A stretch of DNA of 64,000 nucleotides, taken from positions 20,095-84,094 of the forward strand of contig CACCLK010000001.1 in NCBI GenBank assembly GCA_902546795.1. Reading direction: 5' to 3'. This DNA comes from an uncultured Pelagibacteraceae bacterium. GTDB taxonomy: Bacteria; Pseudomonadota; Alphaproteobacteria; Pelagibacterales; Pelagibacteraceae. Position numbers and translations under genes: made by a program. Within the stretch, counting starts at the first letter, position 1; every line of letters starts with the position of its first letter. Positions 52,563-63,258 of the stretch are shown piece by piece. A model generated the notes under the pieces. It made no database searches. It was not told where the DNA came from and saw only the letters and a program-made list of their open reading frames with translations.

Positions 52563-54011
52563 ATGACTAATAAAATGTTAAAGTTTGTAAAGTTAAATCA
52601 AGAAACCCCTGAAAAAAGAAAAATATCAGACAGAAAAGGGGATTTTCACGAAATTTATAACGAGTACATTATTGAAAAGGCAAAAGACCAATCCAGCAGA
52701 TGTTCACAGTGTGGAGTTCCTTTTTGTCAAGTGCACTGTCCGTTGCATAATAATATTCCCGACTGGCTAAAATTGACAGCAGAGGGAAGATTAAAAGAAG
52801 CTTACGAAATTTCACAAAGCACAAATAATATGCCAGAAGTTTGCGGTAGAATATGCCCGCAAGATAGACTTTGCGAGGGAAATTGTGTTATCGAACAATC
52901 TGGTCATGGTACTGTAACCATAGGCTCGATTGAGAAATATATTACAGATACGGCATGGGAAAAAAATTGGGTTAAACCTTTAAAAGTTGAAAAAGAATTA
53001 ATTGAGAGCATTGGGATTATTGGTGCTGGACCAGCAGGCCTAGCTTGTGCTGAAGAGCTAAGACGTTTTGGCTACAAGGTTACCGTTTATGATAGATATG
53101 ATAGACCAGGTGGACTTTTAATTTATGGAATACCTAACTTTAAACTTGAAAAATTTGTAGTAGAGAGAAGAACGAATATTTTAAAAGAAAGCGGTATTAA
53201 GTTTGTCCAAAATTTTGAAGTTGGGAAAGATAAGACCTTAGATGAATTGAGGGAAATGCACGACGCAATATTAATTGCTACAGGAGTCTATAAAGCGAGA
53301 GAAATTGAAATACCTGGGTCCGAATTAAAAAATATATTTCCAGCAATGGATTTTCTTACTGCATCAAACAGAAAAGGACTTGGGGACAAAGTTGACTTAT
53401 TTGATAATGGCACTTTGGATGCAAATAATAAAGATATCGTTGTAATAGGAGGCGGTGATACAGCTATGGATTGCGTTAGAACTGCAGTTAGACAGAAGGC
53501 AAAAAGTGTTAAATGTTTATACAGAAGAGATAAAGCGAACATGCCTGGTTCAGCGAGAGAGGTTTTAAACGCTGAAGAGGAAGGTGTAGAATTTATATGG
53601 CTCTCAAGTCCAAAAAAATTTATAGGAAATTCCAAAGTTGAGTCAATCGAAGTTAATAAAATGGAACTTGGATCACCAGACTCGTCAGGTAGAAAAAAAC
53701 CAGTCATTAAAGATGGAGCTGAGTTTAAATTAAATGCAGATTTAGTAATAAGATCTTTAGGTTTTGATCCTGAAAATCTTCCCAAGCTTTTTAAGTGTGA
53801 GAGTTTGGCCATATCTAAGTGGGGAACTCTAAAAATAGATTTGAATACTATGAGCACAAATTTAAAGGGCGTATTTGCTGCGGGGGATATTGTTCGTGGC
53901 GCTTCCTTGGTCGTATGGGCAATTAAAGATGGAAGGGATGCCGCTGTTCAAATAAGAAAATTTTTAATTGAAAAAGACAAGTTAAAAAATAAAAAAACAG
54001 TTGCGGCTTAA
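52563..54011 (+). CDS. gltD: Glutamate synthase (NADPH) small subunit
   Basis: Flavin and iron-sulfur subunit that passes NADPH electrons to the large subunit. The N-terminal cysteine clusters CSQCGVPFCQVHCP and CGRICPQDRLCEGNC bind 4Fe-4S centres. The FAD motif is GIIGAGPAGLACAEEL (about residue 145), and the NADPH motif is VVIGGGDTAMDCVRTA. It has 482 residues, normal. gltB follows after 5 bases. The order gltD-gltB reverses the common gltB-gltD order. The start ATG at 52563 is the longest form; M5 is possible. Confidence 0.96.
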   Translation: MTNKMLKFVKLNQETPEKRKISDRKGDFHEIYNEYIIEKAKDQSSRCSQCGVPFCQVHCPLHNNIPDWLKLTAEGRLKEAYEISQSTNNMPEVCGRICPQDRLCEGNCVIEQSGHGTVTIGSIEKYITDTAWEKNWVKPLKVEKELIESIGIIGAGPAGLACAEELRRFGYKVTVYDRYDRPGGLLIYGIPNFKLEKFVVERRTNILKESGIKFVQNFEVGKDKTLDELREMHDAILIATGVYKAREIEIPGSELKNIFPAMDFLTASNRKGLGDKVDLFDNGTLDANNKDIVVIGGGDTAMDCVRTAVRQKAKSVKCLYRRDKANMPGSAREVLNAEEEGVEFIWLSSPKKFIGNSKVESIEVNKMELGSPDSSGRKKPVIKDGAEFKLNADLVIRSLGFDPENLPKLFKCESLAISKWGTLKIDLNTMSTNLKGVFAAGDIVRGASLVVWAIKDGRDAAVQIRKFLIEKDKLKNKKTVAA

Positions 54012-54016
54012 TTTAG

Positions 54017-57000
54017 ATGAGTGATTTAAAAAGAAATAAAAAAATTTTGGAAAAAAACTTTGTATACTATCCAGAAATGGAGCACGAGGCATGTGGAGTT
54101 GGTTTGATTGCTTCGACTAATGGAAAAAAATCAAGAAAAGTTGTTGAATACGGCATAGAAGCTCTTAAAGCTGTTTGGCATAGAGGAGCAGTAGACGCTG
54201 ATGGAAAGTCTGGTGATGGCGCAGGAATAAAAGTTGAAATATCACCCGATTTCTTTAATGAAAAAATTACGGAAACTGGCCACTCGCATGACTCAGATAA
54301 AAGAATTTGTGTGGGTATGGTTTTTATGCCAAGGAATGATTATGGGGCTCAAGAAAAATGCAGATCAATAATTGAAACTGTTTTACTTAACAATAATTAT
54401 TATATCTATGGTTGGCGACAAGTGCCTGTGAATCCAAAAGTTTTAGGCTTAACAGCCGAAGCAAGTAGGCCTGAGATAGTACAAGTTTTATTCAGAAGAA
54501 ATGAAAATTTAGAGACGGATGATTTAGAGAGAAATTTATATGAGTCTAGAAAAAAAATTGAGAAATTTGCAAGAGAGTCCCAATTGAAAGATTTTTACAT
54601 TTGTTCGATGAGTTCAAGATCAATAGTTTATAAAGGCATGTTTTTAGCAGAAGCTTTAGCGGATTTTTATCAAGATTTGAACAATAAAAAATTTACATCC
54701 AGGTTCGCAATTTTTCATCAAAGATATTCTACTAATACTTTTCCAAGTTGGGATTTAGCTCAACCTTTCAGAACTCTTGCGCATAATGGGGAGATAAATA
54801 CATTAAAAGGTAATGTAAATTGGATGAAAATTCATGAGCAGGATATGTCAAACAATTTATTCTCTAACATTAATGATTTAAAACCAGTAATAATTCCCGG
54901 AAACTCAGACTCTGCTTCCTTAGATAATGTTTTTGAACTTCTTACCCACTCAGGCAAGCTAGCGCCTTTGATAAAACTCATGATGATACCAGACGCTTGG
55001 TCAAAAAGAAGTAAAACTGTTCCAAAAAATCATCAGGAGTTATTTAATTTCCTTAACAGCACAATAGAGCCTTGGGATGGACCAGCAGCAGTTTGCGCTA
55101 CTGATGCAAAGTGGGTTATAGCTTCTGTTGATAGAAACGGTCTGAGACCTCTTAGATATACGATAACTTCAGATAATTTAATTTTCGCAGGTTCAGAGAC
55201 TGGCATGATTAGCATTCCCGAAGAAAAAATTGTAAAAAAGGGTAGGCTTGGGCCAGGTGAAATAATAGCTGTTGAATTAAAAAAAGGTAAACTTTTTTTA
55301 GATCAAGAAATCAAAGATTATGTATCAAAAAGTTATAAAAAATTTAATAAGCAAATTGTTGATTTAGAAAAAAAAATTAAAAGCCCTAAAGAGATAAATA
55401 ATTTTTTCGGAGATGAGCTTAGAAGAAGACAGTATCTTAGCGGTCTAAGCGTTGAGGATTTGGAGATGATTCTTCATCCAATGGTAGAGGAGAGTAAAGA
55501 GGCCACCGGTTCAATGGGCGACGATACTCCCGTAGCAGTTTTATCAAGCCACTACAGACCTATATCCCATTACTTTAGACAAAATTTTAGTCAAGTCACT
55601 AATCCACCTATTGACTCATTAAGAGAAAACAAAGTAATGAGTTTGAAAACTAGATTTGGAAATCTCGGAAATATCCTTGATTTTGATAATTTAACAGAAG
55701 AAATAATTTATGTTTTAGACAGTCCAATACTTTCAAATGCGCAATTAAAAAAATTTAAATCTATATTTTCAAAAAAAGTAAAAGTTATCGATTGCGTTTT
55801 TAATTTGAATACCTCATTAAAAGAAAACATTGAAAAAATAAAAAATACTGCTGAAATTTCAGTAAGAGAAGGGAGCACTACATTAATTTTGAGCGATAAA
55901 AGCATAAGCTCTGAGAAAGCTAATATACCAATGATTTTAGCAGTTGGTGCCGTTCATTCTCATCTGGTAAAACTAGGTTTACGAGGATATTGTTCGATTA
56001 ACGTAGAAACATCAGAAACTCTGGATACACATTCTTTTGCAGTCTTAATTGGTGTTGGAGCAACAACAATAAATCCTTATTTAGCTATAGACAGTATTTT
56101 TCAAAGATATGAAAAAAAACTTTTTGGGAAATTAAGCTTTGACGAGTGTGTTGAAAGATTTAAAAAATCTATTGAAAACGGACTACTAAAAATAATGTCA
56201 AAAATGGGTATTTCAGTTTTAAGCGCTTACAGAGGGGGTTGTAATTTTGAGACAGTAGGTTTGAGTAGAGCATTAGTTTCTGATTATTTTCCAGGCCTTG
56301 TTTCTAGAATTTCTGGGATTGGTGTTACTGGAATTGAAGAAAAAATAAAGAAATTACATACAAAAGCGTATGAGAAAGATGTGTATGTCTTGCCAATTGG
56401 TGGGTTATACAAATATAGAAAGTCTGGAGAAAATCACCAATTTCAAGGGAATTTGATACATACACTCCAACATTCAGTTTCAACTAATTCTTATGAAGTT
56501 TTTAAAAAATATACTGATGGAATGAATTCTCTACCGCCAACAAATCTAAGAGACCTTTTAGAATTTAAAAAAGCGAATAACCAAATCAATATAAACGAGG
56601 TAGAACCAATCGAGAGTCTTACCAAGAGATTTGGAAGTGGTAGCATGTCACACGGAGCTCTATCAGAGGAGGCACACGAAACTTTAGCAATTGGAATGAA
56701 TAGAATTAAAGGAGCTTCATGTAGTGGAGAGGGTGGAGAAGATGCAAAAAGATTTAAAAAACTTCAAAATGGTGACTCCGCTAACTCTCGTGTAAAACAA
56801 GTAGCCTCTGCTAGATTTGGTGTTACAGTCGATTATTTAAATAATTGTAATGAAATTGAAATAAAAATTGCACAGGGGGCTAAACCAGGTGAAGGTGGAC
56901 AACTGCCCGGTTTTAAAGTAACAAAGGATATTGCTAGACTTAGGCATTCAACACCTGGAGTAACTTTGATTTCTCCTCCTCCTCACCATGATATTTATTC

Positions 57001-58516
57001 AATTGAGGATTTAGCTCAACTCATTTACGATTTAAAACAAATTAATCCAAATGCTAGAATTGGCGTGAAACTTGTAGCATCAACAGGTATTGGAACGATA
57101 GCTGCAGGGGTAGCAAAAGCAAAAGCAGATGTCATTTTAATTTCTGGTCATTCAGGGGGGACCGGAGCTAGTCCACAAACCAGCGTGAAATACGCAGGTG
57201 TTCCTTGGGAAATGGGTTTAACCGAGGCTCATCAAATTTTGACCTTAAATAATTTAAGACACAAAGTTACTCTAAGAACTGATGGAGGAATAAAAACTGG
57301 TAGAGATGTTGTTATTGCTGCAATGATGGGGGCAGAGGAGTTTGGGATGGGAACATCATCTTTAATTGCAATGGGCTGTATAATGGTTAGACAATGTCAT
57401 TCAAATACGTGCCCAGTTGGCGTTTGTTCTCAAGACGAAGAATTAAGAAAAAAATTTACTGGCACACCAGAAAAAGTAGTTAATTTCTTCAGATTTGTTG
57501 CTCAGGAAGTTAGAGAAATTTTAGCTTCTTTAGGTTTTAAAAGCTTAAACGAGGTAATTGGCAGAACAGATTTACTTACTCAAGTAAGCAGGGGCTCTCC
57601 TAATCTGGACGATTTAGATTTAAACCCTTTACTAGTTCAAACTGATCCTGGGAAAAACCCTAGATTTTGTGAAGAAAAGGGTATTAACAAAGTTCCAGAT
57701 ACTTTAGATGAAAAAATATGGCTAGACATAAAAGATAAATTCACTCCCCATCAACCCATTAAAGTTGAGTATGGTGTAAAAAATACATTTCGTGCAATTG
57801 GTACAAGGCTATCGCATTATGTGCATAACAAATTTGGAAATAATAAATTAAATGATGACTCTATAAATATTTCTCTTAATGGCTCAGCCGGACAATCTTT
57901 AGGAGCTTTTTTGGCAAAAGGTATCAAAATTACTGTTTTTGGTGACTCAAATGATTATGTTGGAAAAGGTCTTTCAGGAGGGAAAATAATTGTAAGACCT
58001 TCAAGAGTGAATAAGTTAAAATCAAATGAAAACGTCATAATTGGTAACACTGTTCTTTACGGAGCGACTGGCGGGATGCTTTTTGCATCTGGAAAAGCAG
58101 GTGAAAGATTCGCAGTCAGAAACTCTGGCGGCAAAGCCGTAGTTGAAGGATGTGGATCGAATGGATGTGAATATATGACGGGTGGAGTTACAGTTATTTT
58201 AGGTAAAGTTGGTGATAATTTCGGCGCTGGTATGACTGGCGGCATGTCATTTGTTTACGATCCAAATAATGAATTTGAAAATTACGCAAACCCGCAAACT
58301 ATTGTATGGCAAAAACCTGAGACTGAATACTGGAAGAAAGAATTACAATCTCTAATGACACAATTTGTTTCTGAAACAGGCTCTAAAATTGCAAAAGATA
58401 TACTAGATGATTTTGAAGATGAGGTGCTAAAGTTTAAACAAATTTGTCCAAAGGAAATGTTAGATAAGTTAGAAAATCCAATTTCTTTAAAAGATTTAAA
58501 ATCGAAAACTGCTTAA
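54017..58516 (+). CDS. gltB: Glutamate synthase (NADPH) large subunit
   Basis: Main subunit of GOGAT, 1499 residues. The amidotransferase domain begins with the catalytic cysteine in HEACGVGLIAS (Cys26), so a propeptide of 25 residues would be removed. The synthase domain has SGHSGGTGASP and DGGIKTGRDVVIA for FMN binding, and the 3Fe-4S cluster in CHSNTCPVGVCSQDE. The C-terminal beta-helix domain (GSAGQSLGAF, GANGGM-like ATGGMLFASG) ends the chain. It is required for ammonium assimilation with GlnA. Adjacent gltD completes the enzyme. Confidence 0.98.
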   Translation: MSDLKRNKKILEKNFVYYPEMEHEACGVGLIASTNGKKSRKVVEYGIEALKAVWHRGAVDADGKSGDGAGIKVEISPDFFNEKITETGHSHDSDKRICVGMVFMPRNDYGAQEKCRSIIETVLLNNNYYIYGWRQVPVNPKVLGLTAEASRPEIVQVLFRRNENLETDDLERNLYESRKKIEKFARESQLKDFYICSMSSRSIVYKGMFLAEALADFYQDLNNKKFTSRFAIFHQRYSTNTFPSWDLAQPFRTLAHNGEINTLKGNVNWMKIHEQDMSNNLFSNINDLKPVIIPGNSDSASLDNVFELLTHSGKLAPLIKLMMIPDAWSKRSKTVPKNHQELFNFLNSTIEPWDGPAAVCATDAKWVIASVDRNGLRPLRYTITSDNLIFAGSETGMISIPEEKIVKKGRLGPGEIIAVELKKGKLFLDQEIKDYVSKSYKKFNKQIVDLEKKIKSPKEINNFFGDELRRRQYLSGLSVEDLEMILHPMVEESKEATGSMGDDTPVAVLSSHYRPISHYFRQNFSQVTNPPIDSLRENKVMSLKTRFGNLGNILDFDNLTEEIIYVLDSPILSNAQLKKFKSIFSKKVKVIDCVFNLNTSLKENIEKIKNTAEISVREGSTTLILSDKSISSEKANIPMILAVGAVHSHLVKLGLRGYCSINVETSETLDTHSFAVLIGVGATTINPYLAIDSIFQRYEKKLFGKLSFDECVERFKKSIENGLLKIMSKMGISVLSAYRGGCNFETVGLSRALVSDYFPGLVSRISGIGVTGIEEKIKKLHTKAYEKDVYVLPIGGLYKYRKSGENHQFQGNLIHTLQHSVSTNSYEVFKKYTDGMNSLPPTNLRDLLEFKKANNQININEVEPIESLTKRFGSGSMSHGALSEEAHETLAIGMNRIKGASCSGEGGEDAKRFKKLQNGDSANSRVKQVASARFGVTVDYLNNCNEIEIKIAQGAKPGEGGQLPGFKVTKDIARLRHSTPGVTLISPPPHHDIYSIEDLAQLIYDLKQINPNARIGVKLVASTGIGTIAAGVAKAKADVILISGHSGGTGASPQTSVKYAGVPWEMGLTEAHQILTLNNLRHKVTLRTDGGIKTGRDVVIAAMMGAEEFGMGTSSLIAMGCIMVRQCHSNTCPVGVCSQDEELRKKFTGTPEKVVNFFRFVAQEVREILASLGFKSLNEVIGRTDLLTQVSRGSPNLDDLDLNPLLVQTDPGKNPRFCEEKGINKVPDTLDEKIWLDIKDKFTPHQPIKVEYGVKNTFRAIGTRLSHYVHNKFGNNKLNDDSINISLNGSAGQSLGAFLAKGIKITVFGDSNDYVGKGLSGGKIIVRPSRVNKLKSNENVIIGNTVLYGATGGMLFASGKAGERFAVRNSGGKAVVEGCGSNGCEYMTGGVTVILGKVGDNFGAGMTGGMSFVYDPNNEFENYANPQTIVWQKPETEYWKKELQSLMTQFVSETGSKIAKDILDDFEDEVLKFKQICPKEMLDKLENPISLKDLKSKTA

Positions 58517-59391
58517 TGACAAATAATTATTTTTTTTTTGGTTTTGGTCAAGTTGCAAAGTATTATGTTGATGAATTAATTAAAAGAAAAAAAAAATTTA
58601 ATTTTTTTGTTACAACAACATCTAACTCGTCAACTAAGAGATTTAAAGGTAAAGCTTACCGATCATTTAAGTTTAATGGTAATAAATATGATAAAAAAAT
58701 CTCTGATTATTTAAAATCTTCAAATTACTTATTAATTTCTATACCTCCATCCAAAGGTAAAGATTATGTATTATCAAACTTTGGTAAAATAATTAAAAGC
58801 CTTAATTTTAAAAAAATTATATATCTTTCAGCAACCAGTGTTTATGGAAATCATAATGGTAAGTGGGTTTCTGAAAAGTCGAATTTAAAACCCTCAACTG
58901 AATTTGGAAAATCAAGACTCAAAGCTGAAAAAAGATGGTTAAAGATTAGCAAAAAAAAAAATTTCAATTTAGTTATCTTACGACTTTCAGGAATTTACTC
59001 AAAGGAAAGCAATCCTCTAATGAGATTAAAAGCAGGATCAAAAACATTCATATCGAAAAAGAATCAATTTTTTTCAAGAATTAGAGTAGAGGACATTTCG
59101 AGAGTATTGAATAAAATTTTTTATGATAAGAAAATTTCTAGAGAGATAATTAATATTTCAGACGATTTACCTGCTTCAAATGAAAATGTAACTAAATTTG
59201 CAGCCAAATTACTTGATATTAAAAATCTAAAATCAATATCTTATAAAAATTTAGAGGGTAAAATGATTAAAGGTTTTTATAAGGACTCAAAAAAAGTAAG
59301 CAATAAAAAGATGAAAAGTTTATTGAATATCAAACTTTTGTATCCTGATTACAAATCAGGCTTAAGAAATCTGTTTAGAAAATCTTTTTAA
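58516..59391 (+). CDS. NAD(P)-binding SDR family protein (YeeZ-like)
   Basis: Extended short-chain dehydrogenase/epimerase-like protein of 291 residues. The cofactor region reads FFGFGQVAKYYVDEL near the start, and LSATSVYGNHNGKWVSE holds the active-site Tyr. The later part matches NAD-dependent epimerases of the YeeZ group. The substrate is unknown. It overlaps the gltB stop by 1 base. Its 3' end overlaps the opposing hydrolase gene by 30 bases, the longest convergent overlap in the window. Confidence 0.8.
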   Translation: MTNNYFFFGFGQVAKYYVDELIKRKKKFNFFVTTTSNSSTKRFKGKAYRSFKFNGNKYDKKISDYLKSSNYLLISIPPSKGKDYVLSNFGKIIKSLNFKKIIYLSATSVYGNHNGKWVSEKSNLKPSTEFGKSRLKAEKRWLKISKKKNFNLVILRLSGIYSKESNPLMRLKAGSKTFISKKNQFFSRIRVEDISRVLNKIFYDKKISREIINISDDLPASNENVTKFAAKLLDIKNLKSISYKNLEGKMIKGFYKDSKKVSNKKMKSLLNIKLLYPDYKSGLRNLFRKSF

Positions 59392-60138
59392 CTCTGATAA
59401 TATTTTATTTAAATTTTTGGTTTGAGATAAGCTATGATCTCCATTTTTTAAAATTACCATTCTCTTTTTAGCTTTAGTAAAAATAGACAAAACTTTTTTT
59501 GAGAAGGATACTGGTACAATTCCATCCTTTTGGCCATGAAACATAGTAACATTTATTTTAAGATTTATTTTTTTTGATAAAACTTTATTCTTTCTTCCAT
59601 CTTTAATAAGTTGAAAAGAAATAGGATACTCATATTGTTTTTGTCTTAACTTGGAGTCTCCATGTTTTATAATACTTAAACCTTTTTCTTTTATCTCATT
59701 CTTTATTTTTTTTGGAAATTTTTTCCACATTAGCCTGTCCAAAAATTCTGGTGCAGAGCCAATTCCAATAAAACCCTTAATTTGTTTTTTAAAATGTTTG
59801 AATAGATTGAGAGAGATCCATGCGCCCATACTTGATCCAATTAAAATAAAATTATTTTTTTTTACAATTCTTTTTATAGCTATTTTAGCATCGTAAGACC
59901 ATTTGCTTATATTTCCTTTAATAAAATCTCCTGATGACTTACCATGACCTTCATACTCTATTGCTAAAAAACCTAACTTGTTTTTAATGGCATATTTTCT
60001 AAACGTTTGTGGTTTTTTACCATCAATATCAGACATAAAACCTGGGAGAAAAATTATATAAAGTTTATTTTTGTAATAATTGTCAATAAATCTTAGTTTT
60101 TTAGTCTTTGAGATTTTAAGATATTTAAATCTTTTCAT
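59362..60138 (-). CDS. Alpha/beta hydrolase
   Basis: Serine hydrolase of 258 residues resembling small bacterial palmitoyl-thioesterase-like or acyl hydrolases. It has the nucleophile motif ILIGSSMGAWISL, the oxyanion segment FLPGFMSDIDGKKP, an acid residue in HGQKDGIVPVSF and the catalytic histidine in NGDHSLSQTKN. The substrate is unknown. It starts 42 bases from the divergent glycosyltransferase gene. Confidence 0.82.
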   Translation of the reverse strand: MKRFKYLKISKTKKLRFIDNYYKNKLYIIFLPGFMSDIDGKKPQTFRKYAIKNKLGFLAIEYEGHGKSSGDFIKGNISKWSYDAKIAIKRIVKKNNFILIGSSMGAWISLNLFKHFKKQIKGFIGIGSAPEFLDRLMWKKFPKKIKNEIKEKGLSIIKHGDSKLRQKQYEYPISFQLIKDGRKNKVLSKKINLKINVTMFHGQKDGIVPVSFSKKVLSIFTKAKKRMVILKNGDHSLSQTKNLNKILSELKRFSKQIS

Positions 60139-60180
60139 GTAAATTTTATTAAATTAATCTGATATTATTATTCTTATCAT

Positions 60181-61335
60181 ATGTCATCTAAAATAAAAGT
60201 TTTACAAGTAATTCCAAGACTTGGTTTTGGAGGTGCAGAAACAGGTTGTTATGATCTTGCTCACTATTTATCAGAAAAAGAATGTAAATCTTTTTTGATA
60301 ACTAGTGGCGGTGAACTTTTAAAGTATGTAAAGAGAAATAAAGTAAAAGTGATTAAATTACCCGTTCATAGCAAAAACCCAATATTGATATTTTTAAACT
60401 TTATTTTTATAACGATAATAACATTATTTTATAACATAGACATAATTCATGCACGAAGCAGGGCACCAGCCTGGTCTTGCTACTTCTCTTGTTTATTGAC
60501 TAGAAGAAAATTTGTCACAACTTTTCATGGAACTTATAGTTTTAAAAGTAAAATAAAAAAGTTTTATAATAGTATAATGTTAAAATCCAAGCTTACAATT
60601 GCAGGATCAAACTTTATTTTTGATCATATAAATCAAAACTATAATGAAATTTTGGGCTCTAAAAAAAAATTAATGGTTATTTTCAGAGGAATTAACCTTG
60701 ACTATTTTAGTAAAAAAAATCTATCAGAAAAAAAAAGAATTCAATTAAAATCAGATTGGAAAATAAATGAAAATTTTACTAAAATTCTCTTACCCGGTAG
60801 ATTGACTTCTTGGAAAGGACAAGAAAAATTTATTGAAGCATTAAACATTTTAATTGAAGATTACAACAATTCTAATTTTCAAGCTATTATCCTTGGATCA
60901 GATCAAGGAAGGAAAGTTTATAAAAAAAAACTTTTAGATTTAGTGCAAAGATATAATTTACAAAATAAAATTTTATTTAAAGAGAGCTATAGAGAAATGC
61001 CAATTGCTTATTCTATATCCGATATCGTGGTATCTAGCTCAATACGCCCCGAAGCCTTTGGAAGAGTAGCTGTTGAAGCTCAAGCAATGGAAAAACCAAT
61101 AGTCGCCAGTGACATCGGAGGCTCAAAGGAAACAATAATTAATAATAAATCTGGGTATTTGTATAACCACAATGATCCGAGAGATTTGGCTAAAGTGCTA
61201 AATGAAGTTATGCATAAAGATAAAGAGACATTGAATTCAATTGGAAACGAGGGTAGAAAAAACGTAACAAAAAAATTTGATGTTGAAAAAATGTGTCATA
61301 CAACCTTTACTGAGTACAAAAAATTATTAAATTAA
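60181..61335 (+). CDS. Glycosyltransferase family 4 (GT-B)
   Basis: Retaining glycosyltransferase of 384 residues. The N-terminal lobe begins VLQVIPRLGFGGAETG, and the donor-binding C-terminal lobe has LLPGRLTSWKGQEKFIEAL and the EX7E-type SSIRPEAFGRVAVEAQAME plus PIVASDIGGSKE. Such enzymes act in lipopolysaccharide or surface glycan synthesis. The acceptor is unknown. It is followed by thrS after 3 bases, a tight junction between an envelope gene and a translation gene. Confidence 0.9.
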   Translation: MSSKIKVLQVIPRLGFGGAETGCYDLAHYLSEKECKSFLITSGGELLKYVKRNKVKVIKLPVHSKNPILIFLNFIFITIITLFYNIDIIHARSRAPAWSCYFSCLLTRRKFVTTFHGTYSFKSKIKKFYNSIMLKSKLTIAGSNFIFDHINQNYNEILGSKKKLMVIFRGINLDYFSKKNLSEKKRIQLKSDWKINENFTKILLPGRLTSWKGQEKFIEALNILIEDYNNSNFQAIILGSDQGRKVYKKKLLDLVQRYNLQNKILFKESYREMPIAYSISDIVVSSSIRPEAFGRVAVEAQAMEKPIVASDIGGSKETIINNKSGYLYNHNDPRDLAKVLNEVMHKDKETLNSIGNEGRKNVTKKFDVEKMCHTTFTEYKKLLN

Positions 61336-61338
61336 GAT

Positions 61339-63258
61339 ATGCCTGAAATTTTATTACTTGATGGAAAAAAAATCAAATTTTCTAAATCGATAGACGGTTT
61401 TGAACTCTCTAAAAAAATAAGTAAGTCATTAGAAAAATCTGCTCTTATTATGGAGGTTGATGGTGAATTAAAAGACTTGAGTTTTGAAATAAAAAAAGAT
61501 TCAAAAGTCAAAATTATTACTTCAAGGGACAAAGAAGGATTAGAAGTAATTCGTCACGATGCTGCTCATATAATGGCGATGGCAGTTCAAGAACTTTTTC
61601 CAGGCACACAAGTAACAATTGGTCCAGTTATTGAAAATGGTTTTTATTATGACTTTGCTAGAAAAGAACCTTTTACTGAAAATGATTTAACAAAAATTGA
61701 AAAGCGAATGGCTGAAATAATTGATAGAGACGTAAAAACAAAAAGAGAGGTTTGGACTAGAGAAAATGCAATAAAACATTTTAAGAAAATTGGAGAAAAG
61801 TACAAAGCGGAAATAATTGAAAGCATTCCTAAAAATGAGGAGCTTTCAGTTTATCATCACGGAGAAACTTGGCATGATTTATGCAGAGGCCCACATTTAG
61901 CATCTTCGGGAAAAATAGGAAAGGCATTCAAACTTACAAAAGTTTCTGGCGCATATTGGAGAGGTGACTCTAATAATGAAATGCTACAAAGAATTTACGG
62001 TACCTGCTGGGAAAATAAGAAGGATCTTGATGGTTACTTACAAAGGCTAGAGGAAGCAGAAAAAAGAGATCACAGAAAACTAGGAAAAGAGATGGATCTG
62101 TTCCACTTTCGTGAAGAGAGCCCAGGATCAGTTTTTTGGCATGAAAAAGGTTGGATTTTGTTTCAGAGATTAGTTGAATATATGAGAATGAAGCAACGAT
62201 TAGCTGGCTACAGAGAAGTTAGTACACCAGAGTTATTAGATAAAAATTTGTGGGAAAAATCTGGTCATTGGGAAAAATTTGGTGAACATATGTTTACCTC
62301 TCAAACACCTGATGAAAAAGTTTTTGCAGTTAAACCGATGAATTGTCCTGGATGTGTTCAGATTTTTAATCAAGGGTTAAAAAGCTACAGAGATTTACCT
62401 CTCAAACTTTCAGAATTTGGAAAGGTGCATAGATATGAGCCCTCTGGTGCGCTGCATGGCTTATTACGAGTAAGAGCATTTACCCAAGATGATGCACACA
62501 TTTTTTGCACAGAGGATCAGATAACAAATGAAAGCATAACAGTAACTAATTTGATTATAGAAATATACAAAACTCTTGGATTTGAAAATATAATTTTAAA
62601 ATACTCCGACAGACCAGAAAAAAGAGTTGGTGATGATAAAGTGTGGGATAAGTCTGAAGCAGCTTTGTTGGATGCAATTAAAAAATCAAAACTTGAATAT
62701 ACAATTAATAAAGGAGAGGGTGCTTTTTATGGACCAAAAATTGAATTTGTTTTAAGAGATGCAATCGGAAGAGATTGGCAATGTGGAACTTTGCAAGTTG
62801 ACCTTAATTTACCTGGAAGATTAGGAGCGACTTTTGTTGACAAAGATGGGTCAAAAAAAACACCAGTTATGCTTCATAGAGCACTTTTTGGATCAATAGA
62901 GCGATTTATAGGAATTCTTATCGAACATTATGCAGGCAAATTGCCTTTATGGTTGTCACCAACACAAGCTGTAGTGTTACCAATATCAGAGGAAAACAAT
63001 TCTTACGCAAAAAAGGTGTTTGAAGATTTATTTAAAGAAGGTATAAAATGTGAAGTGGATTTAAAAAATCAAAAAATAAATTACAAAATAAGAGAACACT
63101 CTTTAACAAAAATTCCAATGCTTTTAATTTGTGGAAAAAAAGAGCAATCCGATGACACTGTCACAATTAGAAAGCTGGGTTCTGAAAAACAAGAAACAAT
63201 AAAAAGGTCTGATTTTATAAAACAAATGTCAAAACTAAATAAGCTTCCCTTAAATTAA
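61339..63258 (+). CDS. thrS: Threonyl-tRNA synthetase
   Basis: Class II synthetase of 639 residues. It has an N-terminal TGS domain (residues about 1-60), the editing domain with HDAAHIMAMAVQELFPG and a zinc-type histidine/cysteine set (HDLCRGPHL), then the catalytic core (MNCPGCVQIFNQ, HRYEPSGALHGLLRVRAF, TQDDAHIF) and the anticodon-binding C-terminus. All expected domains are present. infC follows with no gap, as in many bacteria. Confidence 0.98.
   Translation: MPEILLLDGKKIKFSKSIDGFELSKKISKSLEKSALIMEVDGELKDLSFEIKKDSKVKIITSRDKEGLEVIRHDAAHIMAMAVQELFPGTQVTIGPVIENGFYYDFARKEPFTENDLTKIEKRMAEIIDRDVKTKREVWTRENAIKHFKKIGEKYKAEIIESIPKNEELSVYHHGETWHDLCRGPHLASSGKIGKAFKLTKVSGAYWRGDSNNEMLQRIYGTCWENKKDLDGYLQRLEEAEKRDHRKLGKEMDLFHFREESPGSVFWHEKGWILFQRLVEYMRMKQRLAGYREVSTPELLDKNLWEKSGHWEKFGEHMFTSQTPDEKVFAVKPMNCPGCVQIFNQGLKSYRDLPLKLSEFGKVHRYEPSGALHGLLRVRAFTQDDAHIFCTEDQITNESITVTNLIIEIYKTLGFENIILKYSDRPEKRVGDDKVWDKSEAALLDAIKKSKLEYTINKGEGAFYGPKIEFVLRDAIGRDWQCGTLQVDLNLPGRLGATFVDKDGSKKTPVMLHRALFGSIERFIGILIEHYAGKLPLWLSPTQAVVLPISEENNSYAKKVFEDLFKEGIKCEVDLKNQKINYKIREHSLTKIPMLLICGKKEQSDDTVTIRKLGSEKQETIKRSDFIKQMSKLNKLPLN

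Noticed and set aside
53288-53857. 189-codon minus-strand ORF inside gltD
   Set aside because: It lies wholly within the NADPH/FAD domains of gltD, which has clear motifs in the plus frame; no motif in the antisense product.
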